From: Rhabdophis nuchalis
Lineage: Eukaryota; Chordata; Lepidosauria; Squamata; Natricidae
Direction: 5' to 3'
Length of the DNA stretch: 64,000 nucleotides
Assembly: GCA_039707465.1 (NCBI GenBank)
Contig: CM077647.1
Location: forward strand, 43,337,110-43,401,109
The position numbers and the translations under genes are program-made. The notes below the pieces were generated by a model. The model saw only the letters and a program-made list of their open reading frames with translations, made no database searches and was not told where the DNA came from. Of the stretch, positions 44,648 through 55,690 are shown piece by piece; the first letter of the stretch is position 1, and each line of letters opens with the position of its first letter.

Positions 44648-44815
44648 TTGATTTTGATTTGTATACCGCCCTCTCTCCCGTAGGGACTCAGGGCGGTACA
44701 CAGGAATAATAAAGGGTAAAATACATATAAATACAGTCAATAGATAAATTTAAAATTAAATTGAATAAATTTAACCTGTGTTAAAATAATAAATAATATA
44801 CTGCCTGGATCCCCT
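44647..44815 (-). mobile_element. L2 LINE 3' UTR fragment
   Basis: Minus-strand hairpin (ACCGCCCTGAGTCCCTACGG, GAGAGGGCGG) and AT-rich 3' UTR with TTAACACAGGTTAAAT. No coding part. Confidence 0.87.
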
Positions 44816-44861
44816 GAATACATGATTCACTTGCTTGTAAGATCTGGTTTCTGGAGGACTG

Positions 44862-44905
44862 CAGACAACAGGCCGGTCCATGGCACAGGGTTTGGGGATC
44901 CTTGA
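44862..44905. mobile_element. hAT-type MITE fragment
   Basis: CAGGCCGGTCCATGGCACAG then GGTTTGGGGATCCTTG: one end of the family seen at 39841-40012. Confidence 0.6.
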
Positions 44906-44925
44906 CGTAGAATAAATATTCTAAG

Positions 44926-45233
44926 AATAAAGGTAAAAGGTAAAAGGTTCTCCTTGCACTTATGTGCTAGTCATTCCCAACTTTTGAGGGCAGTGCTCAT
45001 CTCTGTTTCAAAGCCAATGAGCCAGTACTGTCCGTCTCTGTGGTCATGTGGCAGATATGATTAAACACCGAAGGCGCACAGAACGCTGTTACCTTCCCAC
45101 CAAAGGAAGTTCCTATTTTTCTACTTGCATTTTTACATGCTTTTGAACTGCTAGGTTGCAGAAGCTGGGACAAGTAAAAAGAGCTCACTCCATTACGGAT
45201 GCTAGGGTTTCAAAACACCGAACTGCCAACCTT
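44926..45233 (-). mobile_element. Sauria-type SINE, tRNA head reduced
   Basis: The minus-strand Bov-B-like end with AGGTAAAAGGTAAAAGG repeats begins near 44930. The full body follows (GGTGGGAAGGTAACAGCG). The tRNA head is decayed at 45190-45233. Confidence 0.9.
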
Positions 45234-45578
45234 ATTCTAAGAATAAGATAATTTATAAGATAAATACTAATTTATAAGATAAATAATAACATATAAAATA
45301 ATGAATAACAATATTTATTAAAATAAATAGAATATGTTGCAACTGAAGAAGCTTTTAGGATGAGAAATACTTTCAAAGAAAACACCAAGAAAGTTCAGTT
45401 GCCTTTTGGGGAAAAAAACATGTTTGGAAAAACGATGCCCTGTATGATTCAGAATCTTGATAGACAATCAAAGCATTGATTGAATACATCTTCAAGGGAA
45501 AATATCCTTTGCAATTTTACAATATATTTTTCTGAGCAGTTCTGGAAAGCCACAAGTAGACATAACATAATTAGCAGC
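45234..45578. other. No feature recognised
   Basis: AT-rich sequence. Confidence 0.4.
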
Positions 45579-45696
45579 AATGTTTCCTCTAATTTTTTTT
45601 CAGTGTGCGCGGGAAAAGTATAGTGTTTGAGGGGCACATTTTCATGCCTGAGCACCTGAATTTTTTTTAACCATAATTGCCATCAGAGCAGATGTT

Positions 45697-45985
45697 GGGG
45701 AGGGGGCAAGGAAGAAAAGGGTCCCCTCCCTCTCCCTCAGACCCCCCAGGAAGGAAGGAAGGGAATAGAGAGGAAGGGAAAGGAAAGGAAATGCGGGGGG
45801 GAAAAGGAAAGGAAAAGAGAAGAAAGGGAAAGGAAAGGGAAAAGGAAAGGGAAAAGGAAAGGGAAAGGAAAGAAAAAAGGAAAGGAAATGGGAAAGAAGA
45901 AAGGAAAGGATGAAGAAGGGAGGGAAAGGGAAGGGAAGGAGAAAGGAAAGGAAAAAGAAAAGGAAAGGAAGATAGAAGGACAGAA
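45697..45985. repeat. Polypurine tract, (GGAAA)n-rich
   Basis: Nearly 290 bases of A and G with few interruptions, mostly GGAAA/GGGAAA units. All overlapping open frames (Lys/Glu-rich or Pro/Phe/Ser-rich) are artefacts of this composition. Confidence 0.95.
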
Positions 45986-46197
45986 AGGAACAGGAAAGAG
46001 TGGAATGGATTGGTACTGCTCAAAAATCAAGTCTCAAGATCCCGTGGACCCCTTTGGCTCAGGCAGTCCAACTCCACACTGTTTCCCCCTCACCTTAAAG
46101 CAAAGGGATGGCAGAAAGACTGCTGAGCCCAGAATAGAGCTTCAGACAATGTAACGCCTGAGAAACCCCAGATTGCAGAGAAACACAGGCTACAACC

Positions 46198-46315
46198 CAA
46201 TCAATCAATCAATCAAATCAATCAAATTTAATTTGTAGAAAAAGGGACTCAGGGCGGTGCACAGGAGATTAAAAAACGTACAAACATAAAAACATTATAC
46301 ATATATAAAATCAAA
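46198..46315 (-). mobile_element. L2 LINE 3' tail fragment
   Basis: Minus-strand CACCGCCCTGAGTCCCTTTT and a TTGATTTGATTGATTGATTG tail. The loop of the hairpin is shortened. Confidence 0.8.
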
Positions 46316-46645
46316 TTATGTGTTTTCCCAGGAACCGACAAAGCCCCATAGGACCATTGGGAATTCTCCCTTCGCTCAGCTTAGAGGGAACATTGATTAG
46401 CACCCTCCTATTTGTTTTCTATGTATTTTTGGAACATATGAATGGAGATGGTCTGCTCACATCCCTTCTAGTTTAGTATTCCTGGAACATTGTGTAGGAT
46501 AAGATAGACTCCTGTTCTAAGGAGTTTCATTATTATGTTGTCATACATGCTTGAGTGCCAGGTTCTTAATCCAGTACCAACCAGGATCACCACAATTCCA
46601 GCAGATCTTAGTACCATCTTTTTTAATTACCACCTTTTCTAATTA

Positions 46646-46917
46646 CCATATTTATTCAAGTATAACGTGCAAAATTTTCTACCAAAAAAAGAACTCAAAG
46701 TTTGGGTGCGCGTTATAAACGAGGGTGCGCGTTATAAATGAGGGTGCACGTTATAAACGATTTTTATCATGGCCGCAGGTGTTCAACAATGTTTGTCACT
46801 TACAATGCTTGGTCTGAGCCGAGAAAAAGTGAAACAAAATTTTATACCGATTTTAAATCGAAAATTAGGGGGTGCGCGTTATACACGTGTGCGCGTTATA
46901 CTCGAATAAATACGGGT
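46646..46917. mobile_element. TA-flanked MITE, 'GCGCGTTATA' family
   Basis: TA then CCATATTTATTCAAGTATAA, and at the other end TTATACTCGAATAAATACGG then TA. The interior repeats GGTGCGCGTTATAAACGAG. Part of the left end (CCAAAAAAAGAACTCAAAGT) also occurs at 36540 in the composite element. Tc1/mariner-like by duplication; no transposase. Confidence 0.8.
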
Positions 46918-46919
46918 AT

Positions 46920-48050
46920 CTCTTCTCCCTATGCATGTCTATAAGTCATGCGCAAAGCTATTGATTCACAGGAGTTCTCATGCACAATTAAGATTATGCC
47001 CATGTCATTATAAACCTTCCTTTCTCCCAAGAATAAAACTATCACTGGACTCTTTTATCTCATTACTCCAAGGTACAATATGATAATGTTACCACTTAAC
47101 ATCAGCATATACAGAGAGAAAACACTGGAGATGCTGCAAGCATCTCAACTACAAAGAAAAGCAAATTAAAATATTAATTTACTGATTAATATAACATTAG
47201 ATGACCCATTTCTCCAGCTTGTTAAACAACAAAGACTTGTGAAGCTAAATAACTGCCTCAGAGATAAGTGTTTTTAGAATTCCCAAGGAAATGTTTAGCT
47301 CATTTTTAAACTTCATTAAAGATACACTGTGCATGTAACAGGCAGCTTTATTTTTTTGCTGCACTGGCAAGTCCCATTTGTGTTTGTTAATACACATTTT
47401 AAAACTGGCTGAGAGAACAGAAGATTCCCCCCTCCCACTTCATACTTTGAGCAAGTAGGGTGACTTTTTGATGTGCTTGAAATTTGGCATTGAGTGTGTT
47501 AGGACAAAGAGACCTACTTGCAGTAGAAAGAAAAGTTGTTCTAGTTGTAATCAGGCAGCTGCAATAAAACAGTTAATTTAATGTTACAATATAAAGGCAT
47601 GCAAATACCCCTAAAATCAATACGGCACAAAACCTGCTCAGAGTTTCACCTGCATCCATCCAATATTTGTGGTACAGTTTAGTGATAAATTTATCTTCAA
47701 ATTTTCAAATTTTTGTTTTCCTCTAGAAAAGAGACGATGCCATTTAGAGTCTAGTTCACAATGTTCTTTCACTTTCTTTTGTAATAGTTGATCTTGCTTT
47801 ACTGTTACAACATAGTAGAGGGTACTAATGTTGTATAATATTGTCTCTATTTCATTTGCCAAGTGCCTTTCTTTGTTTCCATGCTTTTTGAGTAATAACA
47901 AGAAGATACCTTTGAAAGATTTCCTTAATTATTAATATAAATGTTGGAAGCCAAGGAGATTGTAGAATAAATGACCTGCCCATTTCAGTGGGTCCAACGC
48001 CATATATTCATTTCATGCTGTTTGTATTTAATTATTGCATTAAAAAAGGC
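46920..48050. other. No gene; contains a candidate conserved element
   Basis: AT-rich DNA with no repeat signature. The part 47190-47610 looks non-neutral: TCAGAGATAAGTGTTTTTAG, CTTCATTAAAGATACACTGT, TTTGTTAATACACATTTTAA and GGCAGCTGCAATAAAACAGT. Regulatory role unproven. Confidence 0.25.
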
Positions 48051-48052
48051 TA

Positions 48053-48810
48053 CTGTATTTTTGGAGTATAAAATGCATCTTTTTTTCTCTAAAAAGAGGC
48101 TGAAAATCTGAGTCCATCTTATACATTGAATACAGCATTTTTTGCCTCCTGAAGCCCCGCCTCCTCACCAAAATGGCCGTTCATACCCTTATGGAGGCTT
48201 TCAGAGAGCTTCTGGGGACTGGGAAGGGTACAAATGAGCAAAAAACAGGGCATTCCCCCCCCCCCGAGGCCCCAGCAGCACTCTATAAGCCTCCATAAGG
48301 CTATGCATGCCCTTTTTTTGACCAAAATAAGGCCCTTATTTTGGTCCATTTATTGGACCAAACAAAAAAACGGTCCATTTATTGCTCATTTTGGGCCCCC
48401 ACCCCCACAGGAGCTCTCTGCAAGACCCTCCCCTCCCCAAGGCTATGAAGGCATGAATATGCCTTTTATTTGGAAAAAAACAGGCCCATTTTTCGCAAAA
48501 TGGGCGAGGTTTGCAGAGTGTAAAAACTTTTTTCTCCCTTTCGGAAAGCTGTTTAGTTAGAGGGGTTGGTGAGAATTACGTTGGTCAAGTGCTGGGCCTG
48601 CAGAAACAAAGATTAGGGACTACAGGTTATTAGTGATTTCCTTCTCCAGCACATGGGTAAATACACCTAGAAACATCTTCCTACCTACCTACCTACCTAC
48701 TGTATTACTCTCTCTTTCTCTCCCTCTCTATCCCTCTATCTACCTACCTACCTTTTTAAAAAAATTGCCTCTTCAAAACTTGGGCACGTCTTATACTCTG
48801 AAAAATATGG
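48053..48810. mobile_element. TA-flanked DNA element, 'GTATAAGACGCA' family
   Basis: TA (48051) then CTGTATTTTTGGAGTATAAA, and at the right TCTTATACTCTGAAAAATATGG then TA (48811), both without a transposase between. Internal partial duplications (CTCCATAAGGCTATGCATGC) lie about 48170-48470. A CTAC/CTCT microsatellite at 48680-48750 expanded within it. Confidence 0.8.
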
Positions 48811-49054
48811 TAAGTAGTTAATTTGCAGATATATTAATATCAATTTCTATGAAAAACTTGATTGGGCTGTGATGGCTAGAAAAAGGAAGGATTGTTTCCA
48901 AAAGGTATAAGCATTGCCCCATTGCTTAATGTGTTCACAATATATTACAGCTGAAAAATAAAAGAATCAACTGCAACATGCACATTCTTCTACAAATCTT
49001 GGGAGTATAGATAACTGATCATAGACCAGTGCATAATGCTCATATAGACACAGT
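48811..49054. other. No feature recognised
   Basis: AT-rich sequence. Confidence 0.4.
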
Positions 49055-50192
49055 CTACATGGAGGGAAGTAAGCAGTGCAGTACCAGACTTAGGCCCAGT
49101 ACTGTTCAACATCTTCATAAATGATTTAGATGAGAGAATAGAAGGAAAACTTATCAAATTTCTGGTTAATACTAAGCCTGCAGGAATAGCCTACTCCCTA
49201 GATGATAGGCTCAAGATCCAGATGGATCTTGGCAGACTTTAACATTGGGCCCTATCTAACAAAATAAAATTCAATGTAGGGAAAAGTAAAATCTTAGGAA
49301 ATAAAACCCAAAAGTACACATATAGACTGGCTTAATAGCAGTAACTGTGACAGGGATCTTGGAGTCTTAGTAGACAGTCAATTAAATATGAGCCAACAGG
49401 TAGCTTAAAAAGTCACTGCAACCCTAAATTGCATTAATAGAGGGATATACTCAAGATCAATTACTAATACCATTCTGTAAAGCCTTAGTAAGACCACATC
49501 TAGAATACTGGATCCAGTTTTGGCCATCGCACTACAAAAAAAAAATATTGAAACTCTAGAAAAAGTGCAGAGAAAAACAATCAAGATGATTAGGGCCCTG
49601 GAGTCTAAAACATACAAGAATAGTTGCAAGTATTCAGCATGGCTAGTCTAGTGAAGAGAAGGACTGTCAGGAGAGACATGATAGCAGTGTTTCAATATTT
49701 GAGGGGCTGCCACAAAGAGAAGAAGGACAAGCTATTTTCCAAAGCACCCAAAGGCCAGACAAGGAATAATGGATGAAAACTGAACCAGGAGATATTTAAC
49801 CTGGAAGTAAGGAGGCATTTTCTGACAGTGAAACAATGGAGCAGCTTGCCCACAGAAGTTGTGGGAGCTTCATCACTGGAAGCTTTCAAGAAGAGACTGT
49901 GCTCCCATTTGTCAGAAATAGTGTAGGGTACTTCTGCTTGGGTAGGGGGTTGGACTAGAAGACCTACTCCTCTGTTTTTAGGGTCTTTTGGGGATTTTAG
50001 TTAGATAGTTTTAATGGGTATTTTAGCACAGGTTAATTAATTTAATTTATTTTTAATGAAATATGTATATAGTCATTGTTCTTATTTCTCCTGTGCACCG
50101 CCCCGAGTCCCTGTGGGGAGAGGGAGCGGTTTATAAGAAATAAATTATTATTATTATTATTAAGGCCCCTTTCAACTCTGTTAATATGTTAA
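49055..50192 (+). mobile_element. CR1 LINE 3' part, old, interrupted by L2 tail
   Basis: Plus-strand remnants of the same region as 14150-15130: GTCTACATGGAGGGAAGTAA, GTACTGTTCAACATCTTCAT, GAGCCAACAGGTAGCTTAAA, and GGTTGGACTAGAAGACCTAC at 49949. After the L2 insert the CR1 ends with AAGGCCCCTTTCAACTCTGT. Many stops and indels: an old copy. Confidence 0.88.
49973..50161 (+). mobile_element. L2 LINE 3' UTR inserted in CR1
   Basis: TTAGCACAGGTTAATTAATT, hairpin CCGCCCCGAGTCCCTGTGGG/GAGAGGGAGCGG and TATAAGAAATAAATTATTATT tail. The CR1 end resumes immediately after. Confidence 0.88.
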
Positions 50193-50383
50193 AGCAGATA
50201 TACCCTTAAATACCATGTTTCATCCATGAGAATTTCATCAGAATTCTCATCCTTTTTGAATGAAAATTGGAAAACAACTTGTAAGAATGCAGGATTTTTT
50301 TTCAACAAGATTCAAGTTCAGTCATTTTGGTCCAGAATTAAATTTGTCACTTCTTTCTATTCTATATTTCACCTTTCAAAGGT
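50193..50383. other. No feature recognised
   Basis: Short AT-rich spacer. Confidence 0.4.
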
Positions 50384-53300
50384 ATTTATTTTATTTATTT
50401 ATTTTATTTGTTTTGTATACCGCCCTTTCTCCCATAGGGATTCAGGGTGGTGCACAGGGAAAATAAAAGGTACATTTAAATACAGTCAATAGATAAATTT
50501 AAAGTTAAATTAAATAAATTTAACCTGAGTTAGAATAAACTTAAGAAACCCTATTAAAATCATAGTAAAAACAAACTATGCCAGGCTGGCCGCATGAAAA
50601 AAGTAAGTCTTTAATGCTTTACGGAAGAGACGAAGGTCCATGGTAGTGCGAAGGTCGGGAGGTAGGTCGTTCTAGAGGGCTGGCCCCGCCACAGAGAAGG
50701 CCCTTCCCCTGGGAGCTGCTAGTCGGCATTGTCCAGTGGACGGCACCCTGAGGAGGCCCTCCCCCTGGGAGCGGACAGGTCGGATGGAGGTATGAGGCAG
50801 GAGGCAGTTCTGCAAATAACCAGGACCCATGCCATGGAGCGCTTTGAAGATGGTTACCAAAACCTTGAAGCGCACCCGGAAAGCCACAGGCAGCCAGTGC
50901 AGCTCGCGCAGGACAGGTATTATATGGGAGTGTCTTGGTGCTCCCAAGATCCCCCACGCGGCCACATTCTGCACTAACTGGAGCCTCCGAGTGCACCTCA
51001 AGGGAAGCCCCATATAGAGAGCATTGCAGTAGTCTAGGCAGGAAATGACAAGAGCTTGCGTGACTGTGCGCAGGGTGTCACGATCCAGAAAGGGGCGCAA
51101 CTGGCATATCAGGTAAACCTGATAAAAGGCCCCCCTTGCTACGGCTGTCAGATGGTCATCCAAGGACAGCCGAGAGTCCAGGAGAACGCCCAAGTTGCGA
51201 GCCCTCTCTGCAGGGGCCAATGACTCGCCCCCAATAGCCAGGGATGGAGCCAACTGGCTATGTCATGGCGCCGGAAGCCACAGCCATTCGGTGTTGGACG
51301 GGTTGAGTTGTAGCCTGTTCCTCTGCATCCAGACTCGCATGGCCTCCAGACACCAGGACATCATTTCAATGGCATCATTGGGGTGATTAGGGGTAGAGAT
51401 GTACAACTGGGTGTCATCAGCGTACAGATGGAACTTAATCCCAAAACCATGGATGATCTCACCCAGCGGCTTCATGTAGATGTTAAACAGGAGAGGCGAG
51501 AGGACCGACCCCTGCGGCACCCCACAAGTGAGTGGCCTCAAAGTCGATCTCTGCCCCCCTGCCAACACAAATTGCGATCGGTCGGAGAGGTAGGAGGAGA
51601 ACCACCGAAGTACGGTTCCCCCAACCCTAACCCCTCCAGCCGGTGCAATAGGATACCATGGTCGATGGTATCGAAAGACGCTGAGAGATCCAATAGGACC
51701 AGGATAGAGGAGCAACCCCTATCCCGAGCCCTCCAGAGATCATCTACCAATGCGACCAATGCCGTCTCTGTGCTGTGTCCGGGCCAGAAGCCGGACTGGC
51801 ATGAGTCTAGATAGGCAGTTTCCTCCAGGTACTGGCGGAATTGTCGTGCCACCACAGTCTCAACAACCTTCACCAAAAAGGGAAGGTTGGAGACTGGACG
51901 ATAGTTGGATAATAGAGTTGGGTCCAGGGAGGGCTTCTTGAGGAGGGGCCTTACCATCACCTCTTTCAAGACGGCTGGCAAGAACCCCTCGCTCAAAGAA
52001 GCATTTACAATTCCCTGGAGCCAGCCTCGTGTAACCTCCCGGAAGGCCAGTACAAGCCAGGAGGGACATGGGTCCAATAAACATGTGGTGGCCTTCAACC
52101 GCCTCAGTATCCTGTCCATGCCATTGGGGGTCACGGGGTCAAACTCATCCCAAACAGTGGTCTCAAGGCCTATCTCTGTCATCCCATCCAGACTAGTCCA
52201 ATTGGAGGTCGGCTCGTTGCGGATCTGAATGATTTTATCCTGCAGATAAGATCCAAATTCCTCTGCACGGCCCTGTAAGGGAGCCTCCCACGGCCTCTGG
52301 TGGAGGAGGGCGCGGGTCACCCTAAACAGGGTGGCAGGGCGGTTATCTGCGAATGCGATGAGGGCGGCGAGATGGACTCGTTTCACCGCTTTTATCGCCA
52401 CTAGGTAGGTCCGCAAATGCGACTTTACCCGTGTTCGGTCAGATTCAGCATGGGTAGACCTCCAGGTGCTCTCTAGGTGTCGCTTCTGGTGTTTTATTTC
52501 CCTCAGCCCCTCGGAGAACCAAGGAGCCAAGGTAGATCGATGCCGAGTGAGAGGCCGCAAAGGCACAACCTGATCCAGGGCCCCCGCGGCCGCACTATTC
52601 CAGGTGGCCACTAGGTCCTCAGTCGGGTCACGGGTCAAGGATTTAGGTATTGGTCCAAGCTCCATCTGGAACCTTTCGGGATCCATCAGACGCCTGGGGC
52701 GGAACCATATTGGCACTTCTGGTTCTGCCTCCCTGCGGTGGGGTGTAGCGGTTAGAAAGTCAAACCAGAGGAGAGAGTGATCTGACCATGACAGATGTTC
52801 GATGACTAATTCCCCTAATCCTAGATCACTCGTCCACTGACTGGAGGCAAAAACAAGGTCCAGAGTGTGTCCTCCAGTGTGCGTGGGGCCATGAATTATT
52901 TGGGTCAGGTCCATGGCCGTCATGGAGGCCATGAACTCCCGGGCCACCTCAGATGTCCCGCCTACCGATGGCAGGTTGAAATCCCCCATGACTAAAAGCC
53001 TGGGGGTATCAACCGCCACCTCAATGATCACATCAAGGAGCTCGGGCAGGGCTGCTGAGATGTAGCAAGGAGCCAGGTACACAATCAGCGAGCCCAGCTG
53101 CCTCCCATGACCCCACTTCACACAAAGGGACTCACACCCGGCTGTCACAGAGGTCTCCCTCGGCTGAAGACTCTCCTTAATAATAACCGGCACTCCCCCA
53201 CCCTTACCCTGGGCCCGTGGCTGATGGAATGCCCGATAACCCGGTGGACACATTTCTACGAGGGGTACTCCTCCCTCGCAGCCCAACCAGGTTTTGGTAA

Positions 53301-53800
53301 TATCCACCAGGTCTGGGTCCCCCTCTGACACTAAGTCGTAGATGAGGGGGGCTTTGTTGACCATGGACCTGGCGTTGCACAGCATCAGCCTAGGGCCCCG
53401 GTTTTGAAATCCTTGACCTCCTGGGTTGCAGGAGGAGCCCTGAGGATGAGAGCACGCAACCGCCTGTAAGTAGCGGGAGCGTCCTCTCAATGATCCCCTG
53501 CTCCCGCCATACCTACCCCTCCCCCAGACTGTCCTGATTGGAAGGCCCCCTGTTGACTCGACCCTAGCCCCCCTTCCAATATCAGACCTAACAACCTCTC
53601 CATCGAGATCGCGAACTGGCCTGGAGATGTTAATTTGTGGGGCAATTCCTTTACTCACATCTATTTTTCCATGTAACCCACCCCCCTCCCTGGGACCCCT
53701 TAAGAACCGAATTAAACAATTCCCCAAAAAGCTCCTTATGTTCCGTTTTCGCCACCTCTCGGGATTTAAAATTCCGTCATTCAGTATTATATGGCTGTTA
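50384..53800 (-). mobile_element. L2 LINE, nearly full length
   Basis: About 3.4 kb, the longest L2 here. On the minus strand it has a short 5' region from about 53800, the endonuclease-RT polyprotein, a 3' UTR, the hairpin (CACCCTGAATCCCTATGGG) and an AAATAAATAAAATAAAT tail. The 5' end is estimated from loss of GC-rich coding sequence; no target duplication was found. Confidence 0.93.
50577..53700 (-). pseudogene. L2 endonuclease-reverse transcriptase polyprotein, few breaks
   Basis: An open frame from 53832 to 51538 (764 codons including upstream sequence) holds the EEP endonuclease. Positions in it: CNARS about 152, TKTWL at 179 where the family has TETWL, GDFNLP 283, WSDHSL 349. RT follows: NYRPVSNL 643, GFWPGHSTE 681, LLDLSASFD 713. 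A frameshift near 51630 moves to the frame with [33 protein letters not shown] and YADDTQLY (about 51415-51430). A stop near 51256 precedes the C-terminal part (GVLLDSRLSLDDHL, ELHWLPVAFRVR). The true start is undetermined. Inactive by frameshift, stop and the Glu-to-Lys change. Confidence 0.92.
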
Positions 53801-55172
53801 GATATATAGTATATCATATCCATATAAGGCATAATTAATTAATTATTAACTAATTAATATTGTCAGTATGGGTAGACAAGAACATGATATTTCAGAAAAA
53901 ATGAATTGTTACTAACTGGATTAAAAGAAACTTGGAAAAAACCCAAACACGCACACTCACATACACCAAGATTCTTTAGCTCCAAAGTTGGAAGTAAAAA
54001 GTAACAGGTAAGAAATGTAATTTTGTATTATCTTTCTTTCTTACTGAGAAACTTAGCAATAGCTTAGCTATAGCTTATGCCTTAATGCAATTGCTATTCT
54101 GTTTTCCTAAAGAAATGCAGTCTATCTGTGAAGTGATTATTGTCTATCAAATCAAAAAAAGTGTACTATATCATTTATCAAAGTTAATAAGTTTAACTAA
54201 GTTAATTCCAGAAGGAATTTGCCACAACAATATCATTTCATGCAGTTTTAATAAATGAAGGTTGTATTACTTTTTACAGCTATAAGAGATGAATCTGTTA
54301 CTAGTGTTATTACTTTCTGACTATAGTTTAGGTCTCTTTAAGATGTTTCTTTAAGAGGTTTTCATGGGTTCTGATCACTTACCAAAGTTTATGTGCTTAC
54401 TTCCTGGAAATTTTCTGTACTTCATTGCATAATGTCATTTGCCTCTTTCAAAAACCTTGAGCAAAATATAGCTGCAGACAATCACTCCTGTGCTTCAGTA
54501 AAATAGCATTCATTACTCTTATATTCACATCTCTATCCTAGATTTATTAAATAGAAATCTTACTATAATGTCAAGAAGTTCTCATCAATAGATATTAAAA
54601 ACTTCTTTAGTTTAAACCATTTGACATGAGAGAATAAAGCATATCCAGTAGCCATATGCTATTACTGGCTCTTAAGTAGTATTGCCAGCCATAAATTTCC
54701 CAGAATTTTAGACAATATACAATCTTTTGATGTATGACTTATATTAACAATTTGTAATATAGATAGTCAAGGTTAATGTAATAGTATTACATTATATTGG
54801 ATGAAATCATATCAGATGAGCCCCAGGCATTCTTTTTGGAGGATTGGGTTTGTAGACTAACATTTTAACTTCATTTAGGAGTATACTTTTTGAGATTTAT
54901 GACAGTCCTTCCAACAAATAGACTTTCAGTAGTTTTATCAATAATTTTGGGATGGTAATTGAAAAGTAGAGGGTTTTTCTAGAGAAAACAGAAATATTCA
55001 ACTGAATAAAACACACTAAAATTAAATTGCTTAAATCCTTTTGAGATGAAGAAATTCAAAAGTATAACTAAGAAATAAATGCCTAATGTCATTTCCCAGA
55101 ATCCCAGTGGCAGAAGAGAGTATTTGCTTCTAGGAAGAAGAGGATCAGATAGCAATAGCAATAACACTTAGA
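53801..55172. other. No feature recognised
   Basis: AT-rich DNA; begins with a TTAATTAATTATTAACTAAT palindromic patch beside the L2 5' end. Confidence 0.4.
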
Positions 55173-55472
55173 CTTTATTTATTTATTTATTTTTCAGATT
55201 TATATACTGCCCTATTCTCCCAGGTGGGACTCAGGACGATGCACAGAAAGAATAAAACACCCACAACAAATAGACACAATGTAAAATAGAATTAAATAGT
55301 TAAATCTGTGCTAAAAAAGTAGTTAAAACAATTAAAAATATTGAATTTAAAATTAAACCATTAATCTATGCCAGGCCAGCCAGATGGAAAAAGTGCATTT
55401 TAAGCGCCCGGCGGAAGAGGTGTAGGTCCGTGATGGTGTGAAGGTTGGGGGGCAGGTCGTTCCAGAGGGAAT
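55173..55472 (-). mobile_element. L2 LINE 3' end
   Basis: Minus-strand: last codons (FHLAGLA), 3' UTR with TTTAGCACAGATTTAACT, hairpin (ATCGTCCTGAGTCCCACCTG, GAGAATAGGGC) and AAATAAATAAATAAA tail at 55173. Confidence 0.9.
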
Positions 55473-55475
55473 GAC

Positions 55476-55690
55476 TTACAGTATATATTGCTTCACAGGG
55501 CTTTCTAAGTGGTTTACAGAGTTGGCATATTGCACCCCAAAATCTGGGTCCTCATTTTATCCACCTCAGAAGGCTGGAAGGCTCAGCCAACCTTGAGCCT
55601 GGTGAGATTCGAACTGCCAAATTGCAGGCATCTGCCAGTCAACATAAGTAGGCTGCAGTACTACATTCTAACCACTGTGCCACCACAGTC
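55476..55690 (-). mobile_element. tRNA-derived SINE, squamate type
   Basis: On the minus strand: GTGGCACAGTGGTTAGAATG (A box), GCAGTTCGAATCTCACC (B box, near 55604-55620), body CTTCCAGCCTTCTGAGGTGG, GAGGACCCAGATTTTGGGGT, and end ACTTAGAAAGCCCTGTGAAG and TATATAC. Different from the Sauria SINE. The A and B boxes are intact enough for pol III. Confidence 0.88.

Larger units (their letters stand above)
45579..46397. mobile_element. Inverted-repeat DNA element, AATGTT family
   Basis: Ends CAATGTTTCCTCTAATTT and TTAGAGGGAACATTG are inverted. The interior has TTCAGTGTGCGCGGG and TGAGCACCTGAA, recalled as a common squamate non-autonomous family. It has been expanded by a polypurine tract and by an L2 tail. 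Confidence 0.6.

Noticed and set aside
44489..44740. Poly-Asn / poly-Ile frames
   Set aside because: Translation of an (ATT)n microsatellite.
45667..46154. Pro/Phe-rich and Lys/Glu-rich frames
   Set aside because: Composition artefacts of the polypurine tract.
51538..53832. 764-codon frame as a host gene
   Set aside because: Endonuclease motifs (CNARS, GDFNLP, WSDHSL) and RT motifs identify it as L2.
55590..55690. A tRNA gene on the minus strand
   Set aside because: tRNA-derived SINE head with typical SINE body following.
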